Assembly: GCA_018715885.1 (NCBI GenBank)
Contig: DVKT01000077.1
Span: forward strand, 1 to 39,482
Direction of reading: 5' to 3'
Origin: Caccoplasma intestinavium
GTDB lineage: Bacteria > Bacteroidota > Bacteroidia > Bacteroidales > UBA11471
Length of the DNA stretch: 39,482 nt
Shown piece after piece: positions 33,048 through 39,482 of the stretch. The notes under the pieces were generated by a model. That model saw only the letters and a list, made by a program, of their open reading frames with translations, was not told the origin of the DNA and ran no database searches. A program made the translations under genes and the position numbers. Numbering within the stretch: the first letter of the stretch is position 1; each line of letters starts with the position of its first letter.

Positions 33048-35381
33048 TTATTTTTTCCGAGGAGCGCGTTTGGCTTTCGGTTTACTGTCGCTCTCGATGA
33101 TTTTCATGCAATCGTCGTTCGACAGCTCTTCGGGCTTGTTGCCTTTGGGTATTTTGTAGTTTTTCCCTTTATAAGCGATGTAAGGGCCGAAGCGGCCGTT
33201 GAGTATTTCGAGATCGCTGTTTTCGGGGAACGTTTTGATGATGCGGTTTTTCTCCTCTTCCCGTTTTTTCTCGATGAGAGCAACGGCTTCGTCGAAAGTA
33301 ACGGTTTGCGGGGTATATTCTTTGGGCAGCGAGACGTATTTGTTGTTGTGGCGGATATAAGGGCCGAAACGTCCTGTCGATACCGAAATGACTTCTCCTT
33401 CGTATTCTCCGAGGTTACGGGGCAATTCAAAGAGTTTCAAGGCTTCTTCGAGTGTGATGGTATTGATAGACTGGCCTTTTTGCAGGGAGGCAAAGAGCGG
33501 TTTCTCCTTGTCGTCGGGAACACCGATTTGCACCAAAGGACCGAAGCGTCCGATTTTTACCGAAACCGGGCGTCCGCTTTTGGGATCTGTACCGAGTTGA
33601 CGCTCTCCTACCCTGTGTTCGAGACGTAAAGAAAGAGCGTCTTCGACGACGGGGTGGAAAAGTTCGTAAAAGTCCTCGATCGATTTATTCCATTCTATTT
33701 TTCCCTCGGCTACTTCGTCGAATTTCCCTTCGACCTGCGCCGTGAAATTATAGTTGAGAATATCGGGGAAATGTTCGGTCAGGAAATCGTTTACGACGAT
33801 ACCTATGTCGGTAGGCAGCAATTTGCTTTTTTCCGCTCCGACAATTTCGGTTTTATCTTTATCGGTGATTTTCCCATTTTTGAGTGTTAGGGTATTGTAA
33901 GTGCGTTCTATACCCGGACGGTCTCCCCGCTCGACATAATCGCGTTGCTGTATGGTCGATATGGTAGGTGCGTAGGTCGAGGGTCGTCCTATTCCCAGCT
34001 CTTCGAGCTTGCGTACCAGCGATGCCTCGGTGTAACGGGAGGGGCGTTGAGTGAAACGTTCGGTCGCTTCGATTACCGTTGCCGGGAGGGATTCGCCCGT
34101 TTGCAAGGGCGGAAGCATTTTGCTATTACCTTCGCCGTTCTCGTTTTCGTCGTCGGACGACTCGTTATACACACGCAAGAAACCGTCGAATTTCAAGACT
34201 TCTCCGGTGGCGATAAATTTTTCTTGACGTCCCGATATTTCTATGGTGGCCGTCGTCTTCTCTATCTCGGCATCGCTCATTTGCGAGGCGATGGTTCGTT
34301 TCCAAATGAGTTCGTAGAGCCGTTTTTCTTGTGAGGAACCTTCTATTTCGTGGTGATTGATATAGGTAGGTCGTATGGCCTCGTGAGCCTCTTGTGCACC
34401 TTTGGTCTTGGTATGGTAATTTCGAGTATGGAGGTATTTCTCTCCCCATGTTTCCTGTATTTCGGTCTTGGACGTGTTGAGGGCGAGGCTCGACAAATTG
34501 ACCGAGTCGGTACGCATATATGTGATGAATCCCGACTCATAGAGACGTTGGGCGATAATCATCGTTTGTGCCACCGAGAGACCAAGTTTGCGCGAGGCTT
34601 CTTGTTGGAGTGTCGATGTGGTAAACGGTGCGGCGGGCGATTTACGGGCCGGTTTTATCTGTACATCTTCGATGGAGAAGTCTGCGTTTTTACATGCTTC
34701 GAGCAGGGCGATGGCCTCTTCTTTGGTTTTCAGCCGTTTGTTGAGCTCGGCTTTCATTTCGATACTTTCTCCGTTTTCGGACGGAACGGCAAAAGTGGCG
34801 ATAACCCGATAAGAGGCTTCACTGCGGAATTGTTCTATCTCTTTTTCCCTCTCTACGATGAGCCGCACGGCTACCGATTGCACCCGGCCGGCCGAGAGAG
34901 CTGGTTTTACTTTTTTCCACAGCACGGGCGAGAGTTCAAATCCCACGATACGGTCGAGTACTCGGCGTGCCTGTTGTGCATTTACACGGTCGAGGTCGAT
35001 CGCTCTCGGGTGTTCGATGGCATTGAGGATTGCACTTTTGGTAATTTCGTGGAAGACGATACGGCGGGTTTTTTCGGGGTTCAGTCCCAATACTTCGTAC
35101 AAGTGCCATGCTATGGCTTCTCCTTCGCGGTCTTCATCGGAAGCGAGCCATACCATATCGGCTTTGCTGGCTTCTTCTTTCAGGTTTTCGACAAGGCGTT
35201 TTTTGTCGGAAGGAATTTCGTATATAGGAGTGAAGTCATGGTCGATATCTACACTGAAATCTTTCTTTTTCAGATCTCTGATATGACCGTAACTCGATAG
35301 GACTTTATAATCTTTTCCTAAAAATTTTTCTATGGTTTTTGCCTTAGCAGGAGACTCTACTATAACTAAATTTTTCGGCAT
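33048..35381 (-). CDS. topA: DNA topoisomerase I
   Basis: A 777-residue type IA topoisomerase that relaxes negative supercoils. The Toprim domain starts with VIVESPAKAKTIEKFLG (Glu9) and includes SDEDREGEAIAWHL (81-94), which binds magnesium. The active-site tyrosine is Tyr288 in GFITYMRTDS. KPALSAGRVQSVAVRLIVERE and ARKLGLS-like segments follow the usual order. The C terminus has no zinc-finger cysteines but three or four topoisomerase C-terminal repeats of the type GRFGPYIRHNNKYVSLP and GRFGPYIAYKGKNYKIP, ending in a basic tail (KPKAKRAPRKK). This is the common architecture in Bacteroidota. A promoter element lies 30 nt upstream. Confidence 0.97.
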   Translation of the reverse strand: MPKNLVIVESPAKAKTIEKFLGKDYKVLSSYGHIRDLKKKDFSVDIDHDFTPIYEIPSDKKRLVENLKEEASKADMVWLASDEDREGEAIAWHLYEVLGLNPEKTRRIVFHEITKSAILNAIEHPRAIDLDRVNAQQARRVLDRIVGFELSPVLWKKVKPALSAGRVQSVAVRLIVEREKEIEQFRSEASYRVIATFAVPSENGESIEMKAELNKRLKTKEEAIALLEACKNADFSIEDVQIKPARKSPAAPFTTSTLQQEASRKLGLSVAQTMIIAQRLYESGFITYMRTDSVNLSSLALNTSKTEIQETWGEKYLHTRNYHTKTKGAQEAHEAIRPTYINHHEIEGSSQEKRLYELIWKRTIASQMSDAEIEKTTATIEISGRQEKFIATGEVLKFDGFLRVYNESSDDENENGEGNSKMLPPLQTGESLPATVIEATERFTQRPSRYTEASLVRKLEELGIGRPSTYAPTISTIQQRDYVERGDRPGIERTYNTLTLKNGKITDKDKTEIVGAEKSKLLPTDIGIVVNDFLTEHFPDILNYNFTAQVEGKFDEVAEGKIEWNKSIEDFYELFHPVVEDALSLRLEHRVGERQLGTDPKSGRPVSVKIGRFGPLVQIGVPDDKEKPLFASLQKGQSINTITLEEALKLFELPRNLGEYEGEVISVSTGRFGPYIRHNNKYVSLPKEYTPQTVTFDEAVALIEKKREEEKNRIIKTFPENSDLEILNGRFGPYIAYKGKNYKIPKGNKPEELSNDDCMKIIESDSKPKAKRAPRKK

Positions 35382-35410
35382 TTTTTGTCGCTGCTTTTAT
35401 TTTTTGACTG

Positions 35411-35418
35411 CAAAAGTA
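35411..35418 (-). promoter_or_regulatory. Bacteroidota -7 element for topA
   Basis: TACTTTTG on the minus strand, 30 nt upstream of the topA ATG and downstream of the barrel gene stop. topA can therefore be transcribed independently. Confidence 0.5.
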
Positions 35419-35480
35419 GAAAAAAGAGGTTGACAATCAGCTATTTTGTAGTTAAAATTTTTATAGTCTCTCGAAAAACC

Positions 35481-37226
35481 TCAGAAAACTACTCCCGCCC
35501 CGACAAGAAAATGGAAACGTTGTGCCGGCATTCCGTAGAACAGGTCGGTACGTTTCGAGAGCAAGTTATTGAGTTGTGCCGAGAAATGGATCTGTTTGTT
35601 CAACCGGTACACGGCGCCTAAGTTGAGGGTTACGATGTTGGGCAGGTTTCCGGCTTCGGGATAGTTGATATTTCCTTCGACACGGTTGCGATAACCGAGA
35701 CCGTCGGCCATATAGAAGTCGGCTGTTATATCGAGCGGTCTGATAGGAATAACCGTTACGCCGGCTTTCCATTCGTTACGGGGTTGCGATGAAAGAATAC
35801 GTTCTTTACCCCCTTTTCGATGCCACTCGTTATGTTCCCATGCCAGATGCGCTTTCAGAAAATCTCGCGGTGCATATTGTATTTCAAATCCAGCTTTCCA
35901 CGCATAGGCATCGGTTGCATAGAAACTGATGACGGGACGGGTGAGCCGTCCGGTGGAGCCGGTTACGTCGATAATTTGCTGACGGTAGTCAAACAAGGCA
36001 TCGACACTGTATTTTATGCCACCGTAAAGGGTGAAATGCAATTTCTTGAAAGTTGTCGTACGCAACCCCACCGTGAAATCGGCCGGAGTGTAGGTATTGG
36101 CCATCGAGCTGGTAGGATCGATATAGGAAGTGAGGGTACTCATTTTTTCCCAACTGTTTATACTTTTCCCGCCGGTAAGTTGGGCGTAGAGGAAGCACAG
36201 TTTATCGAATTCCCATTCGAACCGTAAGTCGGGTGCGATACGGAAGATCGTATTGTCATTGAACGAAAGGTCGACGAGGAGTCCTGCCTTGAAACGTATT
36301 TTTTCTTTTTCGATGCCGAAATAGGGGTTGGCCCTCAGTATCGTGTAACTTTCTTTATCGCAGCGGTTGTAGATGAGATTGTCCATACTCACGGCGATAC
36401 CTATGTTGTAGAACTCGTTGATAGGGGCATTTCCGTCGATACGGGTTGTCAGGTGATTTTCGAGGACGCCCCGCTGTCCGTAAAAGAGACCGAGGTCGCT
36501 GTTGTACCCTTTGTAATTGATTTCGGCGGTGTAATTGATGCTTTTATTGGGTTTGGAGACGATTTTCGTGTCGATGCCGTAATGCTGTACGGTCTGTTGG
36601 TCGGTCGTGGAGGCGAGTCCGAAAATATCTTTTTTCGACTTATACAGGGGTTTCCCGTAATAGTTGAATCCGTTGTAACGGTAGTATGCAGACGTCTGCC
36701 ACGAGAGATTGTCGAATATGTGGGTATATTTCAGATTCAATTTATTGTCGTTACGACGTTGCTTCGTTTCGTCATCGCCCGTGTTTACCGAGTTGTTGTA
36801 TCTGAGGTAAGAGAGCGTGCCGTTGGTCGAGTTGTGCTGATACCAGAAAAGCAGCTGATCGCGGGTTTTATCGATGATGCGTACTCCTGCATTTGCATTG
36901 ATGTTGAGATAGTTTCCTATCTCTATCCGAGCATATCCCCGTTGTCGGTCGGGAGCTTCTACCCCATTGTCTCCTGCCGGCAATATCGTTACCGACGGAG
37001 TTTCTTCCCGGGCGTTTTTCCATTCGGTATATTTGATATCGGGACGTTCCGAGGCCGAAACTTCCATTTCGGGAATAGAGTTGATTTTCGATGCGTCTTG
37101 CACGATGGGCGTAAACTCTTTTTCGATGGTTACGGCACGTTGCAGCGATTTTTTGTTGTCCGTTTGGGCTGTTGCCCCGAACAGGGTCAGTGAGAGAAAC
37201 AGGGCGGGAATATATCGGGTTTTCAT
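35481..37226 (-). CDS. Outer-membrane beta-barrel protein, TonB-receptor-like without plug
   Basis: A 581-residue protein. A signal peptide (MKTRYIPALFLSLTLFGATAQ) precedes a short region with AVTIEKEFTPIVQDASKINSIPEMEV, then repeated amphipathic strands to a C-terminal FHFLVGAGVVF. The barrel resembles the C-terminal part of TonB receptors (LNLGAVYRLNKQIHFSAQLNNLLSKR is the typical last hairpin), but no plug domain or TonB box is present. Its ATG overlaps the stop of the TPR gene by four bases (ATGA), implying coupled translation and a shared job in the envelope. Substrate transport seems unlikely without a plug; a scaffold or export role is inference. Confidence 0.82.
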   Translation of the reverse strand: MKTRYIPALFLSLTLFGATAQTDNKKSLQRAVTIEKEFTPIVQDASKINSIPEMEVSASERPDIKYTEWKNAREETPSVTILPAGDNGVEAPDRQRGYARIEIGNYLNINANAGVRIIDKTRDQLLFWYQHNSTNGTLSYLRYNNSVNTGDDETKQRRNDNKLNLKYTHIFDNLSWQTSAYYRYNGFNYYGKPLYKSKKDIFGLASTTDQQTVQHYGIDTKIVSKPNKSINYTAEINYKGYNSDLGLFYGQRGVLENHLTTRIDGNAPINEFYNIGIAVSMDNLIYNRCDKESYTILRANPYFGIEKEKIRFKAGLLVDLSFNDNTIFRIAPDLRFEWEFDKLCFLYAQLTGGKSINSWEKMSTLTSYIDPTSSMANTYTPADFTVGLRTTTFKKLHFTLYGGIKYSVDALFDYRQQIIDVTGSTGRLTRPVISFYATDAYAWKAGFEIQYAPRDFLKAHLAWEHNEWHRKGGKERILSSQPRNEWKAGVTVIPIRPLDITADFYMADGLGYRNRVEGNINYPEAGNLPNIVTLNLGAVYRLNKQIHFSAQLNNLLSKRTDLFYGMPAQRFHFLVGAGVVF

Positions 37227-39482
37227 TGTGCGTCGGTGTTTGCTGTGGATTCAAGTTTTTCGAGACGGACGGCTACCAATTCTTTGATGTCATCGTCGGC
37301 CGTGTAGTTGTTTTGCAGGCTCAACAGGTATTGCCGGGCCTTGAATGAGTCTCCTCGTCGTGTGTGTATGTCAGCCAAAACGATGAAACTTCGAGCCAGC
37401 CAGTATTGATGCGAAGTACCGTTTTCGAGCAAGCGGTTTACGACAGCTTCGGCTTGGGTGTCATTGCCTTTGTCGAAATGATATTGCGCCAAAAGATAGG
37501 CCGACTTGGCTCCGATTTCGGTACGTGGGTCTTCTGCTAGTTTTTCCCATTCGGCAGCGGCTTGTGCCGGTTTGTTGAGTGAAAGGAAACTTTCGGCTCG
37601 TGCGGCTCGTGCCGTGCGGATATGTTCGGGAGAGAGCGTAGGATCGTCCAGCAATTTCTTCGAGACATCGATAACTGCTTTGTTGTCGCCCAGTTCTACG
37701 GCCATGCGCAACATACCGAGGCGGGCGTTTTGCCGGCTTTCCTTACGTTGGGCGAGACGTTCGAGTTTTTGATAACTTACAAATGCTTCGGGGTATTCTT
37801 TATACCGTTCTTGTATGTCGGCCATGCGGGTGAGGGCTTCTTCGGCATAGGGACTGTTGGGTTGTTTGAGAACGATGTCGAGTTCCTTTCGGGCTTTGGC
37901 ATATTCTTTTCTGTCGTAATAGTAAAGTCCCAGATAGTTGTGCGAAGGCAATGTATAAGCCCCTTTGGGATATTTTTTGATGTATTGTTCGAGTTGGGTG
38001 GCCGAGGCAGCATTTGGTTTTTGCAGGAATGCACGTTCGGCAGTCAGGAACGAAAGGGAGTCGAGTTCCGAGATTTCGCTCGATACATTTCCGCCGAGGG
38101 TTTTCAGATAGGCGGCATAAGAGTTCACATCGTTTTGTGCCACATATACCGCTTTGAGGTCTTGAAGGGCGATATGGGCTTCCTCGGTACCCGGGTAGTC
38201 GGCGATGATGCTTTTGTAGGTGGCGATGGCTTTTGACGGCTTTTTGTCGTTGTAATAGAGCATACCGAGTTGCAGGCCGGCTTTGCGGGCAGTCTCTTTA
38301 TCGGGATATTTTTCGAGCAGGGCATTGAAGCAGGTGGCAGCTTTCCCGTTTTGCAAAACGATGTGGGCGAGACCCTCTTCGAGCAGGGATTCATCGACAT
38401 AGTCCGATTGCGGATAGCGTTCCCGCAGTTGCTGCATGATCGCTGTTTTCTCGGTGTATTTTTTTTGCAATCCGGCCATGAATCCTTTTTGGTACAAAGC
38501 GTAGTCGCCCGTCGGGGGATAGAGGGCTACCGCTTTGTCGTAGGTCGATTCGGCGTCGGTGAAGCGGCGTTGCGCATAGAGGCAGTCGGCCAGCCGGGTA
38601 CAGGCGTCGGCAATACGCGGCAGATTGGCATCGTTCGGAGTCTCGACTTTGATGTAATGGGAGAATTGCGTTTGTGCACTACCGAAGTCGTGTTGCTTGA
38701 AATAGCCGTATCCGAGATTGTAGTAAGCGAGCGGATTTACGGGGCGGGCGGATTTCAGATATGCCAAGCCGTTTTCTACGGCTCCGGAGAAGTTCTCCCC
38801 GCGATAGAGGCAATCGGCCAGCCACAAATAGGCATCGGCCTTTGCTTCCGGATCGTAATTGCCGAGGCGAATGGTTTGTATGAAGTAATCGGCGGCACCG
38901 TTCAGGTCGTTATCGGCAAATCGTTCGGTTCCCAACCGATACAGAATGCGTTGTTTGGCTTTGAGTATTTTTGCAGTAGGGCGTTGTATTTTATTGATGG
39001 AGTTGAGAGCCGTCCCGTAATTGCGGGTCGTCATATACACGTCGACGAGATAATCGTTGATGGTATCGGCATAACGGGATTTCGGAAAAAGGTTGAGAAA
39101 TTGTTCGAATACGGTAACCGACTCGGCAAAGGGCGAGAAAGTTGCCGCATGCAACGAAAGGGCGTAATTGTAGAGAGCTACCTCTTGTACTTCCCGGTCG
39201 AAATCGTATTGCGAAGCCATTTCGAAAGCGAGGCGTGCATTGGTCGGGTCGTTGAGGCGGAGGTAACTCTGTCCGATGAAGAGGTAGGCGCTTTGGGCCA
39301 ACGCATCTTTTTTACTCGTAACCAGTCCTAACTGTTGTACGGCCTCGGTGTAGTTTCCCGTTTTGTAGTAAGCCATACCCAATGCATAATAACTGTCGCG
39401 TTGCGGTTGCGTGCAATAAGTGGTGTAGCCCGAGAGATATTTGATGGCTTGTTGATAATCTACTTTGCGGTAATAACTTTCA
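37223..39482 (-). CDS. Large tetratricopeptide-repeat protein (partial, start outside window)
   Basis: The visible 752 or so codons run without a stop to the right edge, so the start lies beyond the window. The protein is almost entirely TPR-type helix pairs of about 34 residues, for example DSYYALGMAYYKTGNYTEAVQQL, NPLAYYNLGYGYFKQHDFGSAQTQF and AYLLAQYHFDKGNDTQAEAVVNRLL. Many resemble the envelope TPR proteins of the YbgF/BamD type (KYPKGAYTLPSHNYLGLYYYDRKEY). TTG codons near 39382 are not convincing starts because the TPR pattern continues upstream. It overlaps the barrel gene by four bases. A role in scaffolding an outer-membrane machine is inference. Confidence 0.88.
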   Translation of the reverse strand, partial: ESYYRKVDYQQAIKYLSGYTTYCTQPQRDSYYALGMAYYKTGNYTEAVQQLGLVTSKKDALAQSAYLFIGQSYLRLNDPTNARLAFEMASQYDFDREVQEVALYNYALSLHAATFSPFAESVTVFEQFLNLFPKSRYADTINDYLVDVYMTTRNYGTALNSINKIQRPTAKILKAKQRILYRLGTERFADNDLNGAADYFIQTIRLGNYDPEAKADAYLWLADCLYRGENFSGAVENGLAYLKSARPVNPLAYYNLGYGYFKQHDFGSAQTQFSHYIKVETPNDANLPRIADACTRLADCLYAQRRFTDAESTYDKAVALYPPTGDYALYQKGFMAGLQKKYTEKTAIMQQLRERYPQSDYVDESLLEEGLAHIVLQNGKAATCFNALLEKYPDKETARKAGLQLGMLYYNDKKPSKAIATYKSIIADYPGTEEAHIALQDLKAVYVAQNDVNSYAAYLKTLGGNVSSEISELDSLSFLTAERAFLQKPNAASATQLEQYIKKYPKGAYTLPSHNYLGLYYYDRKEYAKARKELDIVLKQPNSPYAEEALTRMADIQERYKEYPEAFVSYQKLERLAQRKESRQNARLGMLRMAVELGDNKAVIDVSKKLLDDPTLSPEHIRTARAARAESFLSLNKPAQAAAEWEKLAEDPRTEIGAKSAYLLAQYHFDKGNDTQAEAVVNRLLENGTSHQYWLARSFIVLADIHTRRGDSFKARQYLLSLQNNYTADDDIKELVAVRLEKLESTANTDAQ

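Noticed and set aside
34350..35300. 316-codon open frame opposite topA
   Set aside because: Antisense shadow of an unmistakable topoisomerase gene.
38270..39331. 353-codon open frame on the plus strand opposite the TPR gene
   Set aside because: Antisense to a clear TPR protein; low-complexity composition, no motif.

Overview
The window reads as a chromosomal segment of a Bacteroidota bacterium, order Bacteroidales. The evidence is a PorZ-like type IX secretion (T9SS) protein, two proteins with T9SS-type C-terminal sorting domains, a TonB receptor with a carboxypeptidase-like N-terminal extension, lipoproteins with an acidic stretch after the lipidated cysteine, families typical of Bacteroidota (DUF4294, DUF2723), and repeated promoter elements of the form TAnnTTTG with few recognisable Shine-Dalgarno sequences. 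A T9SS-positive gut or oral lineage (Barnesiellaceae, Porphyromonadaceae or Tannerellaceae type) fits best, but genus cannot be fixed from this sequence alone. No rRNA, tRNA, CRISPR array, prophage or complete insertion sequence was seen.

Layout. 0-3.4 kb: a secreted T9SS cargo protein and a GH43 glycosidase, divergently transcribed, then a spacer full of palindromic repeats. 3.4-6.7 kb: nadB, a small membrane PH-domain protein and a CNNM/CBS membrane protein. 6.7-13.7 kb: a more AT-rich, mixed region with a lipoprotein, a two-gene unit (small surface-type lipoprotein plus T9SS-exported M6 metalloprotease), a radical SAM enzyme, a DUF4294 protein, and a TrmH-type RNA methyltransferase with a lipoprotein. 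Its spacers hold a 43-bp perfect AT-only palindrome and shared AT-rich words. 13.7-20 kb: nadA, a NodB-type polysaccharide deacetylase, a large DUF2723 membrane protein (a candidate glycosyltransferase) and an extended SDR epimerase. 20-32 kb, all on the minus strand: leuS, a second repeat array, a TonB receptor with its beta-helix lipoprotein, then yitT, rdgB and porZ. 32-39.5 kb: dusB (plus strand), then on the minus strand topA, a TonB-receptor-like barrel and a large TPR protein that runs off the right edge.

How the genes fit together. nadB and nadA are the first two steps of de novo NAD synthesis from aspartate, but sit about 9 kb apart in separate transcription units. PorZ belongs to the cell-surface attachment complex of the T9SS, and the window also supplies two probable clients (the 339-aa protein and the M6 protease). 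The TonB receptor and beta-helix lipoprotein look like an outer-membrane uptake pair without SusD. LeuS, DusB, TrmH-like, TopA and RdgB are housekeeping functions in translation, DNA topology and nucleotide-pool cleaning. The best candidates for undescribed biology are the lipoprotein/M6 protease pair, the modular palindromic repeat arrays, and the AT-only palindrome with its neighbouring shared motifs.
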